Shown: in pieces, positions 1 to 5,388 of the stretch
How the letters are laid out: the number at the start of each line of letters is the position of its first letter
Numbering within the stretch: the first letter of the stretch is position 1
Assembly (NCBI GenBank): GCA_049790855.1
Contig: JBAQZJ010000036.1
Location: 1 to 5,835 of the forward strand
Reading direction: 5' to 3'
From: JACCRE01 sp049790855
GTDB lineage: Bacteria > Planctomycetota > Planctomycetia > Planctomycetales > Planctomycetaceae
Length of the DNA stretch: 5,835 nucleotides
Program-made: the position numbers and the translations under genes
The notes under the pieces: model-generated
Database searches by the model: none
What the model saw: the letters and a program-made list of their open reading frames with translations, nothing else
What the model was told of the DNA's origin: nothing

Positions 1-164
1 ATTCCGACTATTCCGATGTCCGCAGCTTCGGCAGCGCCCATCGGGAGGCGTGCCACATGGCCTTCTGCGACGGCAGCGTGCGTCCGATCAGCTACAAGAT
101 CGACGCCGAGACCCACCGCCGGCTGGGCAATCGGAAAGACGGCGAGCCGGTGACGCTGCCGTGA
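1..164 (+). CDS. DUF1559 (H-X9-DG) prepilin-like protein, C-terminal fragment
   Basis: Only the last 53 codons are in the window, read from base 3 to a TGA at 162-164; the start lies to the left. The fragment contains SAHREACHMAFCDGSVR, in which the His (fragment residue 13) is followed by exactly nine residues and then Asp-Gly: the H-X9-DG motif near the C-terminus of DUF1559 proteins. The tail continues with a short Ile-Asp-x-x-Thr-His stretch and ends a few residues after a KDGEPV segment, as is usual in the family. Complete family members have an N-terminal type IV prepilin-like cleavage and methylation signal and are thought to be exported pseudopilin-like proteins; dozens to hundreds of copies occur per planctomycete genome, and individual functions are unknown. 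The family call is strong; the specific role is not known. Confidence 0.9.
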   Translation, partial: SDYSDVRSFGSAHREACHMAFCDGSVRPISYKIDAETHRRLGNRKDGEPVTLP

Positions 165-184
165 CGGCCGATCGTCGCTACAAT
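156..184 (+). promoter_or_regulatory. weak candidate promoter for the membrane protein gene
   Basis: TACAAT at 179-184 is a good -10-like hexamer. The hexamer 17 bases upstream, CTGCCG at 156-161, matches only three positions of the -35 consensus and overlaps the 3' end of the preceding gene. The start codon at 228 lies about 37 bases beyond the expected transcription start. The same -10 hexamer is used in the better metK promoter candidate. Read-through from the upstream gene is an equally good explanation. Confidence 0.3.
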
Positions 185-204
185 CGCGGCCGACGCCGTT
201 GGCC

Positions 205-221
205 CGAACACCGAACACCGA
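205..221. repeat. heptamer tandem repeat (CGAACAC x2 plus CGA)
   Basis: Two perfect copies of CGAACAC (205-211 and 212-218) are followed by CGA, just before the start codon at 228. The repeat takes the place where a Shine-Dalgarno sequence would be expected. A related heptamer run occurs on the minus strand inside waaA at 5785-5805. Confidence 0.6.
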
Positions 222-227
222 CTGCCG

Positions 228-1496
228 ATGACTGCGCCGAGCCATCGCCCGATCGACTACGCGCACCATTTTCCGTGGACGCGGCTGTTTCGGGCGCTGC
301 GGATCGCCACCGACCCGCGAAAACTCATTCTGGCCGCGCTGGCGTTGACGGCGCTCTGGGGCGGCGAGCAGCTCTTGTCGATGCTGCCGTTCGCGCCTGC
401 CGAGGCACAACACGTCCTGCCGCCCTGGGACGCCGTCTCGCCGATCATGCTGGTCGGCGACGGCGAGGAGGCCTCGTGGTTTTTCGATCTTCCGCGCGAG
501 CATTCCCATACGCTGGCAGCGCGCGTGCTGACTCCTGTGCGTCCGTTGCTCGACGTTCTGGGACTGACGTTCGGATCGGCACAATCGTGGCCGACGATCG
601 CGTGGGTCTGGACGCGTCTCTTCTGGAGTCTCGCCGTGTGGTCGTTGTTCGGGGGGGCGATCGCACGGCTGGCCGCCGTCGAGTTCGCGCGTGACGAACG
701 CATCGGATTGGGGCAGGCGTTCCGCTTCTCGGCGGCCCGATTCCCATCGCTGTTCGCGGCCCCCTTACTGCCGATTGCGGCCATTCTCGGCCTCTGGGGG
801 ATCAACGCGCTTGGCGGCCTGCTCGGCCGCATCCCGCTGGTCGGCGACTGGGTCGTCGCCATTGCCTGGGGCATTGCCGTGGTCGTCGCACTGTTGATCG
901 TTCTGATCACGATCGCGACGGCGATCGGCTGGCCGTTGATGGTCGCCGCCGTCGCGACCGAGAACTCCGACGCGTTCGACGGATTCAGCCGATCGTTCAG
1001 CTTCGTCTACAGCCGGCCCTGGCTCGGCCTGTGGTACGTCGCGGCTGCATTGCTGCTTGGAATCGCCTGCGCCGCGTTGGTCGATACGCTCGCCGTGGGT
1101 GTCGTCTCCGCGGCGGCCCGGACGGTTGCGTCGGGGATGGGAGAGCGATCGGTGGCGGGGCTGCAGATCGCCACACCGGGTTATTTCACCGATGTGAGCG
1201 CCGCAATGCCCGACACCGACGTTGTGGGATTCCCGGGGATGCTGATGGCGGTCTGGCTTTCCGCGATCGCGATGGTCGCGATCGGATTCGCCGCGAGTTA
1301 CTTTTGGACGGCGACGACGATCGTCTACTTCCTGCTGCGCCGGGCCGACGACGCGACGCACTTCGACGAAGTCTGGCTGGGCGAGACCGACGAGGAAGAC
1401 GACCTGTTGCCGCTGGCGGGCATCGCCTCGACCGATCAGCCGGTGACGGAGCGGTCCCATCATCCGACCGTCGATCCGCCGATCACCACGGCGTAA
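228..1496 (+). CDS. conserved multi-pass membrane protein of unknown function
   Basis: 422 residues from an ATG with no visible Shine-Dalgarno sequence to TAA. By hydrophobicity I see about six membrane segments, near residues 33-54, 130-150, 172-195, 207-240 (long, possibly two), 265-290 and 335-370. A hydrophilic stretch (about 60-120) separates the first two, and a longer loop (about 295-330) precedes the last. The motif DGFSRSFSFVYSRPW (251-265) before segment five resembles a conserved stretch in planctomycete membrane proteins, and LLRRADDATHFDEVWL (369-384) after the last segment looks like a conserved end to the membrane part. The final 40 residues are acidic and Ser/Thr/Pro-rich, probably disordered and cytosolic. 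No enzyme or transporter signature is recognisable. It follows the DUF1559 gene by 63 bases and converges on fabH 12 bases away, so context gives no function. Gene call firm, function unknown. Confidence 0.88.
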   Translation: MTAPSHRPIDYAHHFPWTRLFRALRIATDPRKLILAALALTALWGGEQLLSMLPFAPAEAQHVLPPWDAVSPIMLVGDGEEASWFFDLPREHSHTLAARVLTPVRPLLDVLGLTFGSAQSWPTIAWVWTRLFWSLAVWSLFGGAIARLAAVEFARDERIGLGQAFRFSAARFPSLFAAPLLPIAAILGLWGINALGGLLGRIPLVGDWVVAIAWGIAVVVALLIVLITIATAIGWPLMVAAVATENSDAFDGFSRSFSFVYSRPWLGLWYVAAALLLGIACAALVDTLAVGVVSAAARTVASGMGERSVAGLQIATPGYFTDVSAAMPDTDVVGFPGMLMAVWLSAIAMVAIGFAASYFWTATTIVYFLLRRADDATHFDEVWLGETDEEDDLLPLAGIASTDQPVTERSHHPTVDPPITTA

Positions 1497-1508
1497 CGGC
1501 GATCGGAA

Positions 1509-2678
1509 CTACCAGCGGAAGAGACCGGTTCCCCACGTCAGGCCGGCGCCGAACCCGCTGAAGACGACGAGGTCGCCCTTCTGAATCGCACCGGAGCGAT
1601 AGGCTTCGTCGAGTGCGAGCGGAATCGAGCCTGCCGACGTGTTGCCGTAACGCTGGAGGTTGCACCAGAGCTTTTCGCGGGGAACTCCGAGCGAGTCGGC
1701 GGCCGCGTTGAGAATGCGGACGTTCGCCTGGTGCAGCAGATAGAGTTTGACGTCCCTGGGATCGATCTCGGACGACTTGAGGACGAGATCGACGGTGTCG
1801 GTCAGTGCGCGGACGGCCCATTTGAAGACGTTGCGGCCGTCCATTCTCAGATAGTGCTCGCCGGCGGCGATCGCTTCCGGTGACGCGGGGCGCCGGGTTC
1901 CGCCGACGGAACATTCCAGCAGCGAACCGCCCGCCCCGTCGGCGCCCATCTGATAGCAGACCAGTCCTTGATCGCGGTCGCCCTTCGCGAGCAGCACCGC
2001 GCCGGCGCCGTCGCCGAACAGCGGTGCCGTGCGTTGATCTTTGGGGTCGACGATGCGGCTGTTCACGTCGCCGCCGATCACCAAGGCCAGGCGGCTGTTG
2101 CCCGTCGCCACGTATTGGGCCGCGGTGACCAGCGCGTAGGCAAATCCCGAGCAGGCGGCTTGAACGTCGAACGCCGGTGCGTCGAGATTCAAGCGATCCT
2201 GCACGAGACACGCGGTCGACGGACAGGGGTGATCCGGCGTGAACGTGGCGACCACCACGAGATCGACTTCGTCGCTGCGGACTCCGGCGTCGATCATGGC
2301 CCGACGGGCCGCTTCGACGCACAGGTCGCTCGTCGCCTCGTCGGGGGCGGCGTACCGTCGTTCGAGAATGCCCGACCGCTGTTCGATCCAACCAGGCTCG
2401 AATCCGTAATCGCGTTCCAACTCGGCGTTGGTGACGACCGTCGTCGGCGCGAACGAGCCGCAACCGACGATCTGAACGCCGGTCAACGATCGCGTACGTG
2501 TCGAGAGTCGAAACGCACGGGCCGGCAATTCGCCGCTGACCCGGCCAGTGGGCGGCGCGACGGCGGTGGCGTGGCCGTTCCGCGTGGTAGTCACGTCCAT
2601 TCGCAGGCAGGTTCGGCCGCGGTCCATCGACGGCCCGACGGCGGGAGAAGTGGCGGGCGAGTTCGATTCTTCCGACAC
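1509..2678 (-). CDS. fabH: beta-ketoacyl-ACP synthase III (FabH)
   Basis: FabH condenses an acyl-CoA primer (acetyl-CoA in most bacteria) with malonyl-ACP to start type II fatty acid synthesis in the cytosol. The thiolase fold spans about residues 66-389. The catalytic triad is visible: Cys176 in QAACSGFA, His316 in LLHQAN and Asn346 in GNTSAG; the His-to-Asn spacing of 30 equals that of E. coli FabH. The glycine-rich FGDGAGAVLL (221-230) and C-terminal FSGFGAGLTWG (373-383) are also typical. The core is of normal length, but the 389-residue reading adds about 64 residues before the usual first strand (TGVQIVGCGSFAP). Residue 1 is GTG; alternative starts are ATG at 2627 (residue 18), ATG at 2600 (residue 27) and TTG at 2486 (residue 65). 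None has a clear Shine-Dalgarno sequence, so the start is uncertain. It stands alone, without plsX, fabD or acpP, and primer preference cannot be read from the sequence. Confidence 0.95.
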   Translation of the reverse strand: MSEESNSPATSPAVGPSMDRGRTCLRMDVTTTRNGHATAVAPPTGRVSGELPARAFRLSTRTRSLTGVQIVGCGSFAPTTVVTNAELERDYGFEPGWIEQRSGILERRYAAPDEATSDLCVEAARRAMIDAGVRSDEVDLVVVATFTPDHPCPSTACLVQDRLNLDAPAFDVQAACSGFAYALVTAAQYVATGNSRLALVIGGDVNSRIVDPKDQRTAPLFGDGAGAVLLAKGDRDQGLVCYQMGADGAGGSLLECSVGGTRRPASPEAIAAGEHYLRMDGRNVFKWAVRALTDTVDLVLKSSEIDPRDVKLYLLHQANVRILNAAADSLGVPREKLWCNLQRYGNTSAGSIPLALDEAYRSGAIQKGDLVVFSGFGAGLTWGTGLFRW

Positions 2679-2707
2679 AAGCGACGCTCGGCCGGAAAGC
2701 TCGGCGG

Positions 2708-2715
2708 AGTATAAT
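2708..2715. promoter_or_regulatory. overlapping divergent -10 hexamers between fabH and the GH2-like gene
   Basis: The octamer AGTATAAT reads as a perfect TATAAT on the plus strand (2710-2715) and as TATACT, five of six consensus positions, on the minus strand (2713-2708). The predicted starts are near 2722 (+), about 88 bases before the ATG at 2810, and near 2701 (-), about 22 bases before the fabH GTG and about 100 bases before the ATG at 2600. I find no convincing -35 hexamer on either side, so the assignment rests on the -10 match and its place between divergent genes. Confidence 0.42.
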
Positions 2716-2809
2716 CCTTTGCCCGGAACGCTGCTACTGAGGATTCGGCCCGAAATGCGCCGTTCCGGCAGTTCCCCTTGTTTACCTTGCCGCAGCGGGA
2801 CCGCGTACG

Positions 2810-3238
2810 ATGCCGACGGAACCCGGTCATTTTCTCCTGCACCGGATTCGACTGCGCGGACCGTGGGATTTCGAGTGGAGTTCGCCGCCGTCCGACACCG
2901 CGACGAACGACTCGAACGGCACGCTCCGCCTTCCGACGACGTGGAATGACGCCTTCGGCGGCTCGAACGGCACGGTTCGACTGTCGCGGCGATTCAACCG
3001 ACCGACGGGGATCGACGACGGTGAACGCGTCTGGATCGAGTTGGACGTCTCGCGGCCCTCGTTGGTGTCGTTCAACGAAATGCGGGTGGGAAGGATCGAA
3101 CCGGGAATCGCTCGCTTCGACGTCACCGACCGTGTGACGATCCATAACCGGATCGCGCTCGAAATCGACGGGACGGCGTCTGTCGAGGAAGATCGATCGA
3201 TCGTCGAAGTCGTACTCGTCATCGAGTCCGCTGAATGA
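2810..3238 (+). CDS. small protein resembling a lone GH2-type sugar-binding (jelly-roll) domain
   Basis: 142 residues, ATG to TGA. The order of motifs follows the N-terminal sugar-binding beta-sandwich of glycoside hydrolase family 2: GPWDFEW (17-23), LPTTWNDAFG (41-50), GTVRLSRRFNRP (54-65), RVWIELDVSRPSLVSFNEMRVG (73-94, the strand pair ending where GH2 has 'V.lNG..vG'), and ARFDVTDRVTIHNRIALEID (101-120, matching 'f.dvT..l...N.l.v.v'). The NG of the GH2 pattern is NE here. There is no catalytic (beta/alpha)8 barrel; the protein ends at the first domain. There is no signal peptide or membrane segment, so it is probably cytosolic. Similar short proteins exist in planctomycetes as far as I recall. 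A weak GCGGGA lies 13-18 bases upstream of the ATG. It is divergent from fabH and convergent with the membrane protein gene. The fold is inferred from pattern; ligand and function are unknown, and a structural rather than sugar-binding role is possible. Confidence 0.78.
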   Translation: MPTEPGHFLLHRIRLRGPWDFEWSSPPSDTATNDSNGTLRLPTTWNDAFGGSNGTVRLSRRFNRPTGIDDGERVWIELDVSRPSLVSFNEMRVGRIEPGIARFDVTDRVTIHNRIALEIDGTASVEEDRSIVEVVLVIESAE

Positions 3239-3244
3239 TCCAGG

Positions 3245-3259
3245 CGACGATGCGCGTCG
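3245..3259. terminator. short hairpin between convergent genes, possible weak terminator
   Basis: CGACG (3245-3249) and CGTCG (3255-3259) form a 5-bp stem with a 5-base loop in the 28-base gap between two convergent stop codons. There is no T-tract on either strand, so it is not a standard intrinsic terminator. Only the position supports the call. Confidence 0.2.
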
Positions 3260-3266
3260 AACGCAG

Positions 3267-4052
3267 TCACGCCGCCGCTGACGACTCCTCGCACTCGGCG
3301 ACGAATCGAACGGCGCCTTCCAGCGGTTCGTCGACGGCCTCCGGCAGGCGGACTTCGATTCGGAAGCCGTGCGATTTCGCGTAAGGCACGCTGACTCGTC
3401 CGTCGATTCCATTCAACTCGCACTGGACGGACGGCACGCCCGTCAGCGGCGGCCAGAGAGGAACGTGAAGCGTCTTCGCCGTTTCGCCCGGTGCGGTTTC
3501 GAATCGGATCGACCCTGTGATTCGCTCGCCGCCAGCGGCATTGGTACGGACGAGTTTCACGAGCGGATCGTCGCTCTTCTGAGAGTCCGGGCCGTGTTCA
3601 TCGTCGTCGCGGATCGCCCGGTACGGTTCTTCCGTCACGGTTCTTTCCGGCGGATCGACGTCGTCACATTCCGCATTCACCCGTGCGGCGTGCGACGTTT
3701 CGAGGCGAACGGTCAACGTCATCAGACCGACGGCGGCGGTCGCGACCAGCGAGCCGGCGAGGATCGTCACCGGAACCGTCGAAAGGCCGGCGAGGAACAC
3801 GAGTGTCAACACGAGCGTGGAAACGGGCGGGATGGCCGCCCTCGTCCAGAGCGGAGAGAGTTGACGCGCCGACAGTCCGGAGACGGCAAAGCAGGCGGTC
3901 GCAAAGAGAGCGGTATAAACGATCGTTTCGCCGGCGGGAAGATCGCGCAGCGGCGCCGCGACCAAGCGACGAAAAAACGTCACGAGCGCGATCGACGCGA
4001 GGCCGGTCGACGCGCTCGTCACGAGCAGACGCAGGTTCGGAATCCGTTCCAT
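3267..4052 (-). CDS. four-segment membrane protein with soluble C-terminal domain, unknown function
   Basis: 261 residues, ATG to TGA. Four hydrophobic segments are seen at about 9-27, 42-63, 73-92 and 95-116. An acidic, charged linker follows (about 128-162, rich in Asp and Glu), then a soluble beta-rich domain (about 163-255) with VKLVRTNAAGGERITGSIRF, a THV-like KTLHVPLWPP stretch (193-202) and a closing FRIEVRLPEAVDEPLEGAVRF pattern. I recall a similar domain, with 'G..R..F..G.....HV.F.PP', in planctomycete hypothetical proteins, but cannot name a Pfam family. With an even number of segments, N- and C-termini should lie on the same side, probably the cytosol. It begins 17 bases after the metK stop on the same strand, so it is likely co-transcribed with metK. 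No Shine-Dalgarno sequence is visible, which would fit translational coupling. No link to S-adenosylmethionine is apparent in the protein itself. Confidence 0.85.
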   Translation of the reverse strand: MERIPNLRLLVTSASTGLASIALVTFFRRLVAAPLRDLPAGETIVYTALFATACFAVSGLSARQLSPLWTRAAIPPVSTLVLTLVFLAGLSTVPVTILAGSLVATAAVGLMTLTVRLETSHAARVNAECDDVDPPERTVTEEPYRAIRDDDEHGPDSQKSDDPLVKLVRTNAAGGERITGSIRFETAPGETAKTLHVPLWPPLTGVPSVQCELNGIDGRVSVPYAKSHGFRIEVRLPEAVDEPLEGAVRFVAECEESSAAA

Positions 4053-4069
4053 GATCGCTGCGACGACGG

Positions 4070-5248
4070 CTATGCCGTGAGTTGAGGCTGAGCGATCGCG
4101 GAACCTGAGGCATCGCGAAGAATCGCGGCCTGATCCGTCCTCTCCCAGCGGAATTCATCCCCGGTGCGACCGAAATGGCCGCCGAACGACGTGTTGCGGA
4201 AGATCGGCTTGCGGAGGTCCAGGGCCTTGATGATTCCCGACGGCGTCATGGGGAAATGCTCGCGGATCAAGGCGACCAGTTCCGCTTCCGACAGTCGGCC
4301 GGTTCCGTGCGTGTCGCAACGAACGCTGACCGGCTCGGCGACGCCGATCGCATACGCGAGCTGCACTTCGCACTCGTCGGCCAATCCCGCGGCGACGATG
4401 TTCTTGGCGATGTAGCGAGCCATATACGCGGCCGAGCGGTCGACCTTCGTCGGATCTTTTCCGCTGAAGGCGCCGCCGCCGTGGCGCCCCCAGCCGCCGT
4501 AAGTGTCGACGATGATCTTGCGACCCGTCAGTCCCGTGTCGCCGTGCGGTCCGCCGACGATGAACTGGCCGGTCGGGTTGATGTGGTACTTGATGCTTCG
4601 CGAGACGAACTCGGGGGGAATCGTGTCGGCGATGACCTTGTCGACGACGAACGAACGGATCTCGTCCTGGCTCACCGATTCGGCGTGCTGCGTCGAGACG
4701 ACGATCGCGTCGACGGCCACGGGCTGCGTGCCGTCGTATTCGACGGTGACCTGGCTCTTGCTGTCGGGACGCAGCCAGTCGACCTCGCGATTCAGGCGGG
4801 CTTCGGTGAGTCGGTTGATGACGCGGTGCGCCAGCGCGATCGGCAGCGGCATCAGCTCGTCGGTCTGATTGCAGGCGTAGCCGAACATCAGTCCCTGATC
4901 GCCGGCGCCTTCCCGATCGACGCCCATCGCGATATCGGGGCTTTGGCTGTGCAGGTAGCACTCGACCTTGCAGGTGTTCGCGTCGAACCCGACGTCCAGA
5001 TCGGCGTAGCCGATGTCGCGAACGATCTGCCTCGCGATCGCTTCGTAATCGGCGGCCTGAAAGTTCGCCTTCGAGGTGATCTCGCCGGCGAGCACGAGCA
5101 AATCGGTCGTGCAGAGCGTCTCGCAAGCGACCCGTGAATAGGGATCTTTCGCCAGCAGGGCATCGAGAATGCCGTCGGACACCTGATCGGACACCTTGTC
5201 GGGGTGTCCCATGCTCACCGATTCGCTCGTGAAGAGATAGTTCTCCAT
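4070..5248 (-). CDS. metK: S-adenosylmethionine synthetase (methionine adenosyltransferase)
   Basis: Makes S-adenosylmethionine from ATP and L-methionine, releasing phosphate and pyrophosphate, in the cytosol; the bacterial enzyme works as a tetramer with Mg2+ and K+. The protein has 392 residues (E. coli MetK 384) and no gaps. It opens with the typical FTSESVSMGHPDKVSDQVSD; His15 and Asp17 correspond to the active-site pair of E. coli. Signature one, GAGDQG, is at 114-119 within GLMFGYA. Signature two, GGGAFSGKD, is at 257-265, with Lys264 and Lys268 at the expected ATP/phosphate-binding positions. GHFGR is at 357-361 near the end. The ATG at 5248 is supported by GAGG (minus strand 5257-5254) five bases upstream and by alignment with the family N-terminus. 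It has its own promoter candidate at 5316-5344 and is followed 17 bases later by a membrane protein gene. It is full length and normal in every visible respect. Confidence 0.98.
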   Translation of the reverse strand: MENYLFTSESVSMGHPDKVSDQVSDGILDALLAKDPYSRVACETLCTTDLLVLAGEITSKANFQAADYEAIARQIVRDIGYADLDVGFDANTCKVECYLHSQSPDIAMGVDREGAGDQGLMFGYACNQTDELMPLPIALAHRVINRLTEARLNREVDWLRPDSKSQVTVEYDGTQPVAVDAIVVSTQHAESVSQDEIRSFVVDKVIADTIPPEFVSRSIKYHINPTGQFIVGGPHGDTGLTGRKIIVDTYGGWGRHGGGAFSGKDPTKVDRSAAYMARYIAKNIVAAGLADECEVQLAYAIGVAEPVSVRCDTHGTGRLSEAELVALIREHFPMTPSGIIKALDLRKPIFRNTSFGGHFGRTGDEFRWERTDQAAILRDASGSAIAQPQLTA

Positions 5249-5253
5249 GCTCG

Positions 5254-5257
5254 CCTC
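5254..5257 (-). promoter_or_regulatory. metK ribosome binding site
   Basis: GAGG on the minus strand ends five bases before the ATG at 5248. It is the only clear Shine-Dalgarno match in front of a gene in this window and fixes the metK start. Confidence 0.6.
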
Positions 5258-5315
5258 GTCGCCCCCTGACTTTGATCGATGGCCTGAGATCGATTGTCTG
5301 TAAATCCGTGGCCCG

Positions 5316-5344
5316 ATTGTAAGGTCGGCATCAGTCCGTCACAA
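5316..5344 (-). promoter_or_regulatory. sigma70-type promoter of metK
   Basis: On the minus strand TTGTGA (5344-5339; four of six -35 consensus positions) is followed by a 17-base spacer and TACAAT (5321-5316; five of six -10 positions). Transcription would start near 5309, giving a leader of about 60 bases before the ATG at 5248. The leader includes a short self-complementary stretch (ATCGAT ... ATCGAT) but no SAM riboswitch class that I recognise. This is the best promoter match in the window. Confidence 0.65.
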
Positions 5345-5359
5345 CGATCGCGCGACGGA
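5335..5359. repeat. inverted repeat overlapping the metK -35 element
   Basis: TCCGTC (5335-5340) and GACGGA (5354-5359) are perfectly complementary, with a 13-base loop. One arm covers part of the metK -35 hexamer, and the repeat begins 30 bases after the waaA stop codon. It could be an operator for metK, or an RNA hairpin at the end of the waaA transcript; no T-tract follows it on the minus strand, so a standard intrinsic terminator is unlikely. Confidence 0.4.
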
Positions 5360-5388
5360 TAAAGCTTGATCGGGCTTCCAGAACATGT

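Noticed and set aside
257..1561. Open frames in other phases over the first membrane protein (257-910 and 765-1463 minus; 1031-1561 plus)
   Set aside because: The 228-1496 frame has clear membrane segments and normal amino acid use; the others are Arg/Asp-rich shadows.
1483..2714. Long open frames antisense to or out of frame with fabH (1483-2463 minus, 1968-2714 plus)
   Set aside because: The translations are Arg-rich and without motifs, while the overlapping fabH frame has all its catalytic residues.
2778..2811. Promoter close to the jelly-roll gene (TTGTTT at 2778 and TACGAT at 2806)
   Set aside because: The spacing is 22 bases, too long for a sigma70 promoter, and the second hexamer overlaps the start codon.
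2591..3423. Minus-strand open frames crossing the small jelly-roll gene
   Set aside because: One spans an intergenic region and overlaps two supported genes; neither shows a domain, and both are Arg/Ser-rich. The plus-strand 2810-3238 frame carries the GH2-like pattern.
3369..4085. Plus-strand open frame of 238 codons opposite the four-segment membrane protein
   Set aside because: It is dominated by Arg, His and Asp and is the antisense image of a convincing membrane protein frame.
4155..5137. Long open frames overlapping metK on both strands (about 320 codons each)
   Set aside because: They overlap a certain metK along its whole length, are Arg/Asp/Gly-rich in the way typical of wrong frames in GC-rich DNA, and show no family motif.
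5249..5315. SAM riboswitch in the metK leader
   Set aside because: The leader is about 60 bases and lacks the conserved cores of the SAM-I, SAM-II or SAM/SAH types that I can recall; only a short ATCGAT-based hairpin is seen.
5335..5373. Intrinsic terminator after waaA
   Set aside because: The TCCGTC/GACGGA hairpin is present but has a 13-base loop and no T-tract on the minus strand; it overlaps the metK promoter and is listed as an inverted repeat instead.
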